Below are positions 8,665-17,658 of a DNA stretch of 64,000 nucleotides, one piece after another. The position numbers and the translations under genes are program-made. The stretch's first letter is position 1, and each line of letters starts with the position of its first letter. The notes beneath the pieces are model-generated. The model was given only the letters and a program-made list of their open reading frames with translations, had not been told where the DNA came from and made no database searches. The stretch is from Sporocytophaga myxococcoides DSM 11118 (lineage in GTDB: Bacteria; Bacteroidota; Bacteroidia; Cytophagales; Cytophagaceae), in contig NZ_KE384562.1 in NCBI RefSeq assembly GCF_000426725.1, positions 34,895-98,894 of the forward strand, written 5' to 3'.

Positions 8665-9831
8665 ATGAATACTTTCAATGCATATATCTATAAATGGAAA
8701 ATTCACTTTATAGTAGCTCTGCTATCAGCTTGTATATTCTTCACTCTTTTAAAGTATAAGAATGTTGCAGCTAAGACAACTCCTCTTACTCAATTAGCCA
8801 ATTATGAATTAAATGATTCACATTTTCACCTTACTAATTACATTCAAAAAGGAACTGATATACATCAGTTTTTAAATATAATGGGCGATAAAGTAGGAAG
8901 GGTAGCCTTATTCGGCATTCCCCTTCAGCAACAATGGTCTTATAGAATTTCTGGAGATCATGCTCCAAAGTATTACCTGGAAACAGATGCACCATTATAT
9001 TATTATTCCTTCACTGATGCATACATTGCCATGACATATAAATCTTTATCAAAGGAACAGCAAAATCGATTCGATCCAATGATTACAGGATTTAATCCGA
9101 CAGATATGTATGCAGCTGATCATATAAGACGTGTATTGATGACCTTTCCAGGAGTATTCTCCGGGATTGGAGAGTTTACTATTCATAAAGAATTTGTTTC
9201 ACCAAAAGTGGCAGGGGATGCAGCCAGCTTATTAGATCCCGCTTTAGATAGTATTTTTAGTTTTGCTGGAGAAGTAGGATTGGCTGTTATTATACACAAT
9301 GATATAGACGTACCATTTGCTAAGGAAAACGAAGAACCTGCTTACTTTAAACAAATGAAGAATCTTCTTAAACGCCATCCTAAGACCTCAATCATTTGGG
9401 CTCATATTGGTTTAGGAAGAATCATTCGTCCTGTTCAAAGTTCACCAACAGAGGAAGCAACTTCGAGGAATAAAAATCAAATACAATTGGTGCAGGATAT
9501 TTTAAATGACCCGAAGTTAAGTCATGTGCACTTTGATATTTCCTGGGATGAAGTGGCTAAGTATATTGTAAGAAATGATACTACCGTTCGTGCTGTGGCT
9601 GCTCTTATAAATCAGTTCCCGGATAAATTTCTATTCGGAACTGATGTAGTTGCACCCGATAATCAGAAGGAATACCTGCAAGTATATTATCAATATGATC
9701 CCTTGTGGAAATCTTTATCTAAAGAAACCAAAGATAAGGTATGCAAAGGAAATTATGTAAGAATTTTTGACCAGGCAAGAAAGAGAGTAAGAGAATGGGA
9801 GCAGGTAAATATATATGTTAAAACAAAATAA
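8665..9831 (+). CDS. Amidohydrolase-family TIM-barrel protein, membrane-anchored or exported
   Basis: A 388-residue protein with an N-terminal hydrophobic segment (about 12-29, preceded by Lys/Trp/Lys) and then an amidohydrolase-2-type barrel. Visible metal-site motifs are DSHFHL (His53, His55), a strand-end IIHND, WAHIGLGR and FGTDVVAP, the last holding the usual catalytic Asp. The substrate cannot be read from sequence; members hydrolyse or decarboxylate small amides and acids. The hydrophobic N-terminus matches those of the two flanking glutaminases, so all three enzymes are predicted to work outside the cytoplasm, and the downstream DcaP-like porin may bring in the substrate. Co-transcription with the porin (100-nt gap) is plausible. 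Confidence 0.82.
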   Translation: MNTFNAYIYKWKIHFIVALLSACIFFTLLKYKNVAAKTTPLTQLANYELNDSHFHLTNYIQKGTDIHQFLNIMGDKVGRVALFGIPLQQQWSYRISGDHAPKYYLETDAPLYYYSFTDAYIAMTYKSLSKEQQNRFDPMITGFNPTDMYAADHIRRVLMTFPGVFSGIGEFTIHKEFVSPKVAGDAASLLDPALDSIFSFAGEVGLAVIIHNDIDVPFAKENEEPAYFKQMKNLLKRHPKTSIIWAHIGLGRIIRPVQSSPTEEATSRNKNQIQLVQDILNDPKLSHVHFDISWDEVAKYIVRNDTTVRAVAALINQFPDKFLFGTDVVAPDNQKEYLQVYYQYDPLWKSLSKETKDKVCKGNYVRIFDQARKRVREWEQVNIYVKTK

Positions 9832-9931
9832 AAATTCTGTTGTTTTTGCTTTACCACCCGAAATTCTATATTCTATTGATCGTAGAATAGCATGTATTCA
9901 TTATTTAATTTTAATTTAAAGAATTTTAAAA

Positions 9932-11191
9932 ATGAAAAATCTTAAGGGAGTATCCTTCATTATAACTTTGTTTTTTTTGTCATTATTTCATTCTGTTCGT
10001 GCGCAGGAAGATAAAGCGCCTACTTCTGAAGCAGCACCTAAAAAGGAGAAAGTGGACAGTATGTCGATTTACGGGTTTGCTATGGGGGATGCGGGATACA
10101 ATTTCAATAACATAGATCCACTTTGGTTTGATGTGGTACGACCAACAAAATTACCAGCTTACAAAAATCAGTTCGGATCAGATGGTAACACCTTTTTTTC
10201 TGTTCGTCAATCACGACTTGGAGTAAAAAGTTATTTCAATACTCGTTATGGACAAATGAAGACAATCTTTGAAATAGATATGTTTGGAGTTGGTGTGGAC
10301 GCTGGAGAAACTACCATTCGTTTACGCCATGCCTACGGTGAATTGGGGCGTTTTGGAGCAGGACAAACGCATAGTCCTTTTATGGATATTGACGTATTCC
10401 CTAATATATTGGACTACTGGGGACCTAACGGTATGATTTTCTTTCGTAACGTACAAATACGTTACATGCCTATTCAAAAAGAACACAGTCTATTGACGTT
10501 TGCATTGGAAAGACCAGGTGCCAGTCAGGATATGGGAAGGTATACAAGCAGTATCGAACTGGACAGTATAGAACCTAGATTTCCTCTTCCTGACTTTTCT
10601 GCTGAATATCGCCAAATGGGAAAGTTCGGTTATGTGAGAGTAGCTGGTATTATAAGAAGAATTATGTGGAAAGATCAGAATCCTGATTCACTTGACTTGT
10701 CTGGTGGGACAGTGGGATGGGGCTTTAATGTAAGTACCAATTTAAATCTAGGTAAGAAAGATATTTTCAGAGGACAGTTTGTATATGGCCGAGGAATACA
10801 AAGTTATATTAACGATGCTCCTAGTGATGTTGCACTCAAAGAAGATGCATCTCCTTCTCCAAAGCCAGTCAAAGCGGTTCCCATACCAATGATTAGTTTG
10901 GTTGCTTTTCTTGAACATACCTGGAGTGAAAAGTTCAGTACAACATTAGGTTATTCAATGTTAAACATTGATAATCCAGATGGTCAGTCTGATGATGCAT
11001 TTCACAAAGGTCAATACGCCATCGTTAATTTACTCTACTATCCAACAGACAATTTAATGGCCGGTATAGAATATCAATGGGCAAAACGAGATAACTTTAG
11101 GGATGGATGGGATGCTCATTTGAATAAAATTCAAGTTTCTGTGAAATATAAATTTTCTCAATATATATACAGAAGGTTAAATAAATCTTAG
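9932..11191 (+). CDS. DcaP-like outer-membrane porin
   Basis: A 419-residue protein with a signal peptide (residues 1-24, ending RAQ), a short charged linker, and a barrel that carries the DcaP signatures: YGFAMGDAGYNFN, FFSVRQSRLGVKSYF, FEIDMFGVGVDAGETTIRLR, GQTHSPFMDIDVFPN and LDYWGPNGMIFFRNVQIRY. DcaP of Acinetobacter is a trimeric outer-membrane channel for dicarboxylic acids and similar anions. The N-terminal coiled coil of Acinetobacter DcaP is absent or very short here. Placement between an exported amidohydrolase and a membrane-anchored glutaminase suggests uptake of amino-acid or amide substrates for them (inference). Confidence 0.85.
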   Translation: MKNLKGVSFIITLFFLSLFHSVRAQEDKAPTSEAAPKKEKVDSMSIYGFAMGDAGYNFNNIDPLWFDVVRPTKLPAYKNQFGSDGNTFFSVRQSRLGVKSYFNTRYGQMKTIFEIDMFGVGVDAGETTIRLRHAYGELGRFGAGQTHSPFMDIDVFPNILDYWGPNGMIFFRNVQIRYMPIQKEHSLLTFALERPGASQDMGRYTSSIELDSIEPRFPLPDFSAEYRQMGKFGYVRVAGIIRRIMWKDQNPDSLDLSGGTVGWGFNVSTNLNLGKKDIFRGQFVYGRGIQSYINDAPSDVALKEDASPSPKPVKAVPIPMISLVAFLEHTWSEKFSTTLGYSMLNIDNPDGQSDDAFHKGQYAIVNLLYYPTDNLMAGIEYQWAKRDNFRDGWDAHLNKIQVSVKYKFSQYIYRRLNKS

Positions 11192-11296
11192 AAGGTGAAT
11201 CCTGTTACTTCACCAGGTCATTGCCAGGAAGACAGCTTCAGAAGGATTTTCAGCTCAATACAGGTTTTAATTATTTAACTTAATACTTAAATAACC

Positions 11297-12340
11297 ATGA
11301 AAAGAAAAGTACAATTGTCAAGAGGTTTATTCCTGAAAGGTTTTATTGGTGTTTTAATTCTTGGTGGTCTTTTGTTCTCTTTTACATTTTCTAAAGATGA
11401 GATATCAGCTGAAAATATTGACCTGGTTATAAAAGAAGCATATGAAAAATTTAAAGGTGTTAAGGAAGGGAAAAATGCAGATTATATTCCTTATCTGGCT
11501 AAGGTAGATCCCAATTTATATGGTATTGCTATCATTACAACAGATGGACATGTACATCTGGTAGGAGATATCAAATACGAGTTCGGTATAGAATCAATAT
11601 CTAAGGTGGTTACATTGGCTCTTGCTATGCAGGACAGAGGACCTCAAGTTATAAAAGATAGTATAGGTGCAAATGCTACAGGTCTTCCATTTAATTCAAT
11701 CACAGCTCTTGAAACTTTGGGGAAAGAACCTCAGAATCCCATGGTTAATGCAGGCGCTATAGCAACAGCCAGTATTGTGCTTCCAAAGAATAATAAGGCT
11801 GAAAAATGGAAAAAAATGCACAACTATTTTAACAAGTTTGCAGGAAGGGAGATAAAGGTTATCGATGAGCTTTTTAAATCTGAAATGGAAACTAACCAAC
11901 GTAATAAATCAATTGCAATATTGCTTCAGTCTTATAACCGTATCTTTGATGATCCGATGATCGCACTTGAACTTTATACCAAACAGTGTTCATTTGGTAT
12001 CAATACAAAAGACCTCGCAGTGATGGCTGCGACTCTTGCGAATAATGGTGTGAACCCAATGACTAAAGAGAAATTGGTTGAAGCTAAAGATGTTCCGGAA
12101 ATTTTATCTGTAATGAGTACTGCAGGTTTATATGAAAATACCGGAGAATGGATGTATACTGTCGGACTACCTGCCAAGAGCGGAGTCGGTGGTGGTATTA
12201 TGGCAGTGGTTCCCGGTAAAATGGGGATCGCTGTATTTGCTCCTCCTTTGGACCCTGCTGGTAATAGTGTGAAAGCTCAAAAAGCCATTGAATTTATTGC
12301 AGACAAATTGTCTTTGAATTTATTTTCTGCAAAGAAATAA
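11297..12340 (+). CDS. glsA: Glutaminase, membrane-anchored (copy 2)
   Basis: A 347-residue paralogue of the glutaminase at 7340, with the same catalytic S-x-x-K (Ser100, Lys103, in ESISKV), NPMVNAGAIAT, YTKQCSFGINTKDLAVMAAT and LPAKSGVGGGI. It also begins with positive residues (MKRKVQLSR) and a single hydrophobic segment (about 11-31), so the catalytic domain should again be periplasmic. The two copies share long identical blocks (KNADYIPYLAKVD, NATGLPFNS), pointing to duplication with the amidohydrolase and porin genes caught between them. Differences around the substrate pocket or in expression could separate their roles. It closes the acid-resistance island; a 239-nt gap follows. Confidence 0.93.
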   Translation: MKRKVQLSRGLFLKGFIGVLILGGLLFSFTFSKDEISAENIDLVIKEAYEKFKGVKEGKNADYIPYLAKVDPNLYGIAIITTDGHVHLVGDIKYEFGIESISKVVTLALAMQDRGPQVIKDSIGANATGLPFNSITALETLGKEPQNPMVNAGAIATASIVLPKNNKAEKWKKMHNYFNKFAGREIKVIDELFKSEMETNQRNKSIAILLQSYNRIFDDPMIALELYTKQCSFGINTKDLAVMAATLANNGVNPMTKEKLVEAKDVPEILSVMSTAGLYENTGEWMYTVGLPAKSGVGGGIMAVVPGKMGIAVFAPPLDPAGNSVKAQKAIEFIADKLSLNLFSAKK

Positions 12341-12538
12341 TCTGTTAAGCATTCAAGTACATAATTCTTCATATTTGAAATGTTGTCTGAATGTAAGCCA
12401 ACTTTTAGGTATGAAGAAAACTTTTTTTAAAACCTACTAAATGCATCTCTAATGCGACGTTCAGACTTTTTATCATATGATATCTCCGAATGGAGTCGAT
12501 CATCCAATGTTAATTAATTGAATTTTATTTTTTACTAT

Positions 12539-12570
12539 TACTTATGTAATGTATATTTATTACGTAAGTA
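12539..12570. promoter_or_regulatory. Inverted repeat just upstream of the His-rich gene, candidate operator or mRNA hairpin
   Basis: Arms TACTTATGTAAT (12539-12550) and ATTACGTAAGTA (12559-12570) with an 8-nt spacer differ at one position, which pairs as G-U in RNA. It ends 9 nt before the TTG start of the His-rich gene. Because the next genes look metal-related, a metal-responsive repressor site is possible; a translational hairpin is the alternative. Confidence 0.45.
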
Positions 12571-12579
12571 GATTGTGTT

Positions 12580-13122
12580 TTGAAAAGTTTTATATCCATA
12601 TTTCTGATCATCAGTTGTATAGCTGTAATTTTTCTCAAGGATAGCCTTAGGAGTATCCATAGTCTTTTGCATTATATTCCAAATCCTTTTCATAGTCACG
12701 CTCATATACATGGTCACGGTCATTTGCATCATTCAGGTAATGAGCATCATCATAGCCATCGATCTAATCATCATTTAAAAAATCAACATCAGGTTGATCA
12801 TAGATATGAAGGCCATCATCATCACTCAGAATCTGTACATGATTATGAGGTAGTAAAGGAAGAAAATAAACACTTGCATGATCATGATGTACTGGAACAT
12901 TTTGGCTTAGAAAATCAGGATAATGAATCCTCTACAGATAGCAGAAGAAAAGAAGAAAAGGACTCATTCAAGATACAATGGTATCCAGGAATTTATTACC
13001 ATTATGAATTCAATGTCAATGGAAATGTTGCGGAGAATTATTTTCCCGGAAATAATATTTTCTTCTTAATATATTTTCAAAATCCTCCTTCTCCTCCTCC
13101 TCCTGAATATACTCTTATATAA
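12580..13122 (+). CDS. Small histidine-rich membrane-anchored protein, probably metal-binding
   Basis: A 180-residue protein starting at TTG, with a hydrophobic segment (residues 4-19) and then about 80 residues containing more than 25 histidines, in runs such as HAHIHGHGHLHH, EHHHSH and EGHHHHSE. The C-terminal part is different: an aromatic stretch WYPGIYYHYEF, then a Pro-rich tail PPSPPPPEY. The His-rich part resembles metal-buffering segments next to zinc, nickel or cobalt transporters, and the next gene is a TonB receptor. No enzymatic domain is visible. The N-terminal segment could be a signal anchor or an uncleaved signal. Start choice is uncertain, since no ATG precedes the hydrophobic segment; the coding nature is supported by the continuous His codons and the position in the cluster. 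Confidence 0.7.
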   Translation: MKSFISIFLIISCIAVIFLKDSLRSIHSLLHYIPNPFHSHAHIHGHGHLHHSGNEHHHSHRSNHHLKNQHQVDHRYEGHHHHSESVHDYEVVKEENKHLHDHDVLEHFGLENQDNESSTDSRRKEEKDSFKIQWYPGIYYHYEFNVNGNVAENYFPGNNIFFLIYFQNPPSPPPPEYTLI

Positions 13123-13284
13123 TCTCTAATTCCAAAGCAAGTCTTTGCAGTTGTGGTGTTTTTATGACTCCATCAGATATTGATTTGCCCGGAATTTTTA
13201 ATGATCACTTTAGATCATAGCCCAATCCCTATGTTTAAAATGGAGATAGGGAGCTTTTATATTCTTATCAATAACAGATTTAAA

Positions 13285-15537
13285 ATGAAGCAGTATATAC
13301 TTTTTACAGCAATATTCATTTTGCTGAGCTGTCCTGCTTTTGCCCATGGAATCATCAAGGGCAGGATAGTTAACTCAAAAACCGGAGAGCCACTGAATAA
13401 TGCAGTGATCATTCTTAGGGAAAATAATACAATGATTTTGAGTGATGAAAGCGGAGCTTTTGAGTTTCGCAGACTGGAAACAGGGGTTTTCCATCTGGAA
13501 TGTTCCATGCTGGGATTCAGGTCAAAATCTCAGGAAGTAGTAGTGGATGAGAATGAAATAAGATCTGTAATTATTAAAATGGAAGAAGGATTTCTCCAGA
13601 TAGATCAGATTACAGTATCGCCCAGAAAAGAAGTAAATTATTTCAATGCGATAGACTTTCGTTTAAGACCGACCCAAACAACTCAGGATTTGTTAAGACT
13701 TGTACCAGGTTTGTTCATTGCACAGCATGCAGGAGGTGGAAAAGCAGAACAGATATTTATAAGGGGGTTTGATGTAGATCATGGCACCGATGTGGCAATC
13801 TCTGTTGATGGTATGCCTGTGAACATGGTTTCACATGCTCATGGTCAGGGGTATGCTGATCTCCATTTTGTAATCCCCGAAACGATTGAAGGAATGGACT
13901 TTTCCAAAGGCCCATACGACGCTAAAGCAGGTGATTTCAATACTGCAGGGGCTGTTCGTTTTCAGACTTTAAATTATATAAGGAAGAATTTATTAAAGTT
14001 CGAAGCCGGTAGTTATAATACCTACAGAGGGGTAGCACTGTTAAAGTTGCTCGATAAGGCTGATTCGACGAATTCACGAAGACAAAATGCTTATATAGCA
14101 TCTGAGTTTGTTACAACCAAGGGATACTTTTTGTATCCGCAGAACTTTGAACGTCTGAACATAATGGGAAAATATACAGCAGATCTGAATAGCTCTACCA
14201 GTCTCAGCCTTTCGCTATCTACATTTGCAAGCAGTTGGGATGCATCAGGGCAAATTCCTGAAAGAGCGGTAAGAAATGGGCTTATATCCTGGTATGGAGC
14301 CATTGATCCCACGGAAGGAGGAAATACATCAAGAAGCAATGCTAATCTTTCTTTAGTGAAAACGCTTAACGACGGTGCTGTCATCAGAAATCATTTATAT
14401 GGAATAAACTATAAGTTTAATCTATATTCTAATTTTACCTTCTTTAAAGATGATACCATTAACGGAGATGAAATCTTTCAATATGAAGAAAGAAACATCT
14501 TTGGATACAATGGCTCATATTTAAAAAGCTATGAGTTGTTTGGTATAAAAGCTTCTACAACTGGCGGTGTAGGTTTAAGGGATGATAATATTAGGGACAT
14601 AGGTTTGGCTCATACTGTAAGAAGAAGAATTCTCAATGATATTAAAAAGGGGAGTGTTGATGAGACAAATGCAAATGTATATGTAGATCAGTCTTTTTAC
14701 CTATCTCCCAGACTTACTCTGAATCTTGGCCTCCGATATGATGCTTTTACTTTTCGATACAATGACAGGTTCTCAGATACTCTGGCTAAATCACGAAGTC
14801 TGAATGTATTCAGTCCAAAAGTAAACCTGTATTACAATTTGTCACCTGGAGCTCAAGTATATCTCAGTGCAGGTAAGGGCTTTCACTCCAATGATACCAG
14901 GGTATCTGTTATGGACTCAGTGCGCAATAAGATTCCTTCTGCCTATGGACTTGATCTTGGCACTAATCTGAAAATCGGCAATAGGGTTTTTATCAATGCC
15001 GCTTTATGGTTACTTACCATGGATACAGAGTATACCTATACAGGAGATGACGGTACTATAGGTTCCGAAGGTAGAAGTCAGCGATATGGTTTTGATTTCA
15101 GTGCACGGGGACAAATGAACAAATGGCTGTTTTTTGATTTTGATTTAAATTACTGTAAGTCAAGGCTTACAGATAACTCAGACGAAACAGGTTACCTACC
15201 TTTAGCTCCGAAATTCTCTAGTATTGCGGGACTTAGTATACGTAACCTTAATGGATTTAATGCAAGCTTACGATACCGTTATCTTGGTCAAAGGCCAGCA
15301 GCAGAAGATAATTCTATTGTAGCTCAGGGGTATTTTATTATGGATGCAGTAGTGAACTACAATGTAGAGAGATTTCAAATTTCATTATCAACAGAGAATC
15401 TGTTTAACCAAAAATGGAAAGAAGCTCAGTTTGCTACGGAATCAAGGCTTAGAGGAGAAAGTGTTCCGATTACAGAAATTCACTTTACGCCCGGAACACC
15501 ATTGTTTATAAAAGCTGGATTAACCTATTTATTCTAA
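13285..15537 (+). CDS. TonB-dependent outer-membrane receptor with carboxypeptidase-like N-domain
   Basis: Energised uptake of a ligand across the outer membrane. From ATG 13285 the 750-residue chain has a signal peptide (MKQYILFTAIFILLSCPAFA), a carboxypeptidase-regulatory-like domain (about 20-110: IKGRIVNSKTGEPLNNAVI), a plug (about 120-235: TTQDLLRLVPGLFIAQHAGG, IRGFDVDHGTD) and a beta-barrel ending TYLF. The plug motif VDGMPVNMVSHAHGQGYADL has two His and recurs in a receptor subgroup often found with metal-related genes. With the His-rich protein 162 nt upstream, metal or metallophore uptake is the best guess (inference). An in-frame TTG at 13180 would add 35 residues before the signal peptide and is unlikely. 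Confidence 0.9.
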   Translation: MKQYILFTAIFILLSCPAFAHGIIKGRIVNSKTGEPLNNAVIILRENNTMILSDESGAFEFRRLETGVFHLECSMLGFRSKSQEVVVDENEIRSVIIKMEEGFLQIDQITVSPRKEVNYFNAIDFRLRPTQTTQDLLRLVPGLFIAQHAGGGKAEQIFIRGFDVDHGTDVAISVDGMPVNMVSHAHGQGYADLHFVIPETIEGMDFSKGPYDAKAGDFNTAGAVRFQTLNYIRKNLLKFEAGSYNTYRGVALLKLLDKADSTNSRRQNAYIASEFVTTKGYFLYPQNFERLNIMGKYTADLNSSTSLSLSLSTFASSWDASGQIPERAVRNGLISWYGAIDPTEGGNTSRSNANLSLVKTLNDGAVIRNHLYGINYKFNLYSNFTFFKDDTINGDEIFQYEERNIFGYNGSYLKSYELFGIKASTTGGVGLRDDNIRDIGLAHTVRRRILNDIKKGSVDETNANVYVDQSFYLSPRLTLNLGLRYDAFTFRYNDRFSDTLAKSRSLNVFSPKVNLYYNLSPGAQVYLSAGKGFHSNDTRVSVMDSVRNKIPSAYGLDLGTNLKIGNRVFINAALWLLTMDTEYTYTGDDGTIGSEGRSQRYGFDFSARGQMNKWLFFDFDLNYCKSRLTDNSDETGYLPLAPKFSSIAGLSIRNLNGFNASLRYRYLGQRPAAEDNSIVAQGYFIMDAVVNYNVERFQISLSTENLFNQKWKEAQFATESRLRGESVPITEIHFTPGTPLFIKAGLTYLF

Positions 15538-15639
15538 AGAAATAATAGAAAGGGGATATGGCAAATCTCCTTTCATGTCAAGCTGAACGATCAATGATTC
15601 TGTTTAGTTATAACTTATATAACCTCAAAAGTCCGGCTT

Positions 15640-16005
15640 ATGACACTCATTAATTTCGCCAGATCTGAATTTGTAAAGTCAGTGAGTGATGGTTCAAAAA
15701 ACTTTACAATAAGAAAGATAAGAAAACATCCTTTTAATAAGGGAGAGAAATTACAATTGTACACGGGGCTCAGAACAAGGCATGCTATAAAACTTCGGGA
15801 TGCTGTATGCAAAAATGTATGGGATCTTCGAATAGAAGAGCATGAAGGAACTTTTTTATTTAAACTGAATGGGCGAAGGCTTTCACGTGAAAGAGTTAAT
15901 GGAATTGCCCACAAAGTGGGATTCCGGACTGTTGATTTATGGATTGGTTATTTTAAGGAGAAATATGAATTTCCTTTCGAAGGTCAATTAATTGAATGGT
16001 ATTAA
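15640..16005 (+). CDS. Small ASCH/PUA-like domain protein (tentative)
   Basis: A 121-residue soluble protein. The pattern FTIRKIRKHPFNKGEKLQLYTGLRTR, seen as FTIRKIRKHPF then GEKLQLYTGLRTR, resembles the K-T-I-R ... G-D-x-L-x-L-Y-x-G-x-R core of ASCH domains, which belong to the PUA-like fold and are expected to bind RNA or modified nucleosides. No catalytic residues can be assigned. It follows the TonB receptor by about 100 nt with a weak hairpin between, so it need not be part of that operon. The family call is moderate; hypothetical protein is the fallback. Confidence 0.55.
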   Translation: MTLINFARSEFVKSVSDGSKNFTIRKIRKHPFNKGEKLQLYTGLRTRHAIKLRDAVCKNVWDLRIEEHEGTFLFKLNGRRLSRERVNGIAHKVGFRTVDLWIGYFKEKYEFPFEGQLIEWY

Positions 16006-16405
16006 CTCAATATTGTGTTATAAAAAGATTAAAAACTTGAGTATAAAAGGGAATGTCAATAGCCGAGGGAAATCCACTGTGTATCTATGAGGCTTCTCCG
16101 TATTTCTCTGAGTAAACGTCTAACTGAGGTTCACCAAGGATTAAGAGCGTCATATCCTTCCATTTTTTTTTGTTAAAACCATTTCCAATTCCGAAAGATT
16201 GCAGTTACTGAGGGAAGATAATTAGTACCAATAGAAGATTTTGCAAAAATGTTTTAACTATGGTTAGATTCAAGGGTTAGTAAAGAATATCATCTATTCT
16301 AGCTGGAAGATTCAGTAATTATACTTGATATTGAAGGGAAGGTAAGTTTCTCACAATTTACCATCACTAATTCAAAATAAAAGATTTTAAAAACCTTATA
16401 AGAGG
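16006..16405. other. 400-nt non-coding gap, no recognised element
   Basis: No open frame of useful length, tRNA or clear terminator was found here. The stretch 16077-16140 has a CTCCGTATTTCTCTGAGT-type composition like degenerate intergenic text seen in many genomes, but no gene remnant could be assigned. The 3' end holds the leader of the TRIC channel gene (AGAGG immediately before the ATG). Confidence 0.5.
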
Positions 16406-17077
16406 ATGTTGAAAGATAGCTTTATAGTAATAGAGTTTCTGGCAATTGCCTCAGGATGTCTTTCCGGCGTATTACACGCTCTCCGGAGAAATTTTGATAT
16501 AGTTGGAGTAATGATTATCGGAATTGCATCCGGTGTTGGAGGTGGTATATTAAGAGATGTTTTGATTAGCAATGGACCTCCCTTAGTGATTAAATATGAA
16601 AGCTATTTAATTACAATTTTATCAGCCACATTTATAGGAATGTTTTTTGGAACATTGGTAAACAGGTTACAAAAGGTAATCTGGCACATAGATGCTTTTT
16701 CACTTGGTTTTTTTACAATAGCAGGAATGCAACGTGCATTCCTTAATGATCTGTCCATATTGCCTGCATTATTCCTGGGTGTAATTACAGCCACAGGAGG
16801 AGGATTATTAAGAGATGTATTGTCAAGGGAAACACCGGTAATATTGCTTCCTGGGCATCCGCATACCCTTGCATCACTATTTGGTGGAATACTCTATATG
16901 GCATTTATAAAGCTATTCGGATTTGAGATTATTGTGAGTGAAATAATAGGAGTTATTTCAACTTATATAATAAAACTTATTGCATTAAGATATGATCTTA
17001 TAGTTCCTACACCTCCTGATGTTATGCATCATATTCAGCATTTATTAGAAAGGCGAAAGAAGAAAGGGAAGGAGTAA
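16406..17077 (+). CDS. TRIC-type trimeric cation channel family protein (UPF0126)
   Basis: A 223-residue inner-membrane protein with about seven hydrophobic segments arranged as two similar halves. Each half contains the family glycine motif: GVGGGILRDVL (about 46-56) and ATGGGLLRDVL (about 131-141). This internal repeat and the closing HPHTLASLFGG are typical of the bacterial UPF0126/TRIC family (YicG, YadS), which are homotrimeric potassium-permeable channels related to animal TRIC proteins. The C-terminus is Lys/Arg-rich (LLERRKKKGKE). It stands alone between a 400-nt gap and an opposite-strand small membrane gene. Confidence 0.9.
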   Translation: MLKDSFIVIEFLAIASGCLSGVLHALRRNFDIVGVMIIGIASGVGGGILRDVLISNGPPLVIKYESYLITILSATFIGMFFGTLVNRLQKVIWHIDAFSLGFFTIAGMQRAFLNDLSILPALFLGVITATGGGLLRDVLSRETPVILLPGHPHTLASLFGGILYMAFIKLFGFEIIVSEIIGVISTYIIKLIALRYDLIVPTPPDVMHHIQHLLERRKKKGKE

Positions 17078-17118
17078 GCTTTATAATAAAGCATCTACTT
17101 GTAGTTTATTCTCGGTGA

Positions 17119-17496
17119 TCAATGAAAAACCAGGAGTTGAACCAACCAATAGTAAATCCAGGAAACTCCTGCTATATTGAGAACAAGAACAATTAAATTT
17201 TTATTTGTTCCATATTGGAGCCCGAGTATCCCCGGTATGATAAACAGGGTCGCTATGCCTGAGGTTAGCAGAATGTAAATATTGTTGCTTAAATTATTTT
17301 TTGAAGTTAAAATCATCAATGATAAATACCAGAAATAAAAGTTTCCCGCGAAGTTAAGAAAAGACAGTATTCCATTCAGATATCTTAGTTTTGTCAGTAC
17401 GACTTCTTTGGATTTTAGTCTGTAGTTGATTTTTGAAATGATTATTACAAAAACAATAAAGCATAAAAGTAGAAGGAATAAGATAGGAATGCTCAT
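17119..17496 (-). CDS. Small four-helix membrane protein, unknown
   Basis: A 125-residue, very hydrophobic protein with four predicted membrane segments (about 3-21, 40-61, 73-92 and 98-120) joined by short charged loops such as KINYRLKSKEVVLTK. No family is recognised. It is convergent with the TRIC channel gene (42-nt gap) and lies downstream of the aspartokinase on the same strand, beyond two hairpins, so it is probably a separate transcript. The hydrophobic pattern and lack of a competing frame support it as a real gene. Confidence 0.6.
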   Translation of the reverse strand: MSIPILFLLLLCFIVFVIIISKINYRLKSKEVVLTKLRYLNGILSFLNFAGNFYFWYLSLMILTSKNNLSNNIYILLTSGIATLFIIPGILGLQYGTNKNLIVLVLNIAGVSWIYYWLVQLLVFH

Positions 17497-17566
17497 AAGT
17501 AATTTAGATAGGTATTTATAAAATAAAAGTAGTAATTAATCAAAGAGGTATAGCAGCTAAAAAATA

Positions 17567-17628
17567 AAGTCCTTTTTGAAAAGGACTTAGTATAAAAAAA
17601 GCACGTCCTTTTCAGGAAGTGCTTTTTT
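17567..17628 (-). terminator. Double hairpin, aspartokinase terminator
   Basis: Reading on the minus strand, the first hairpin has arms AAAAAAGCAC (17595-17604) / GTGCTTTTTT (17619-17628) and gives a T-tract after the stem. The second has 10-bp arms AAGTCCTTTT / AAAAGGACTT (17567-17576, 17579-17588). Both centre on a shared TCCTTTT element. The adjacent 17629-17656 belongs to a CTGAAAG-type intergenic repeat also found near 26700 and 32820. Confidence 0.75.
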
Positions 17629-17658
17629 ACTTTTAGCTTTCGGCTTTACGCTTTCAGC

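Noticed and set aside
13180..13284. TTG start of the TonB receptor at 13180
   Set aside because: It would put 35 unrelated residues before a complete signal peptide starting at ATG 13285.
16077..16140. Possible remnant of a GxxExxR-type or other gene
   Set aside because: The text has that composition but no readable protein in any frame.
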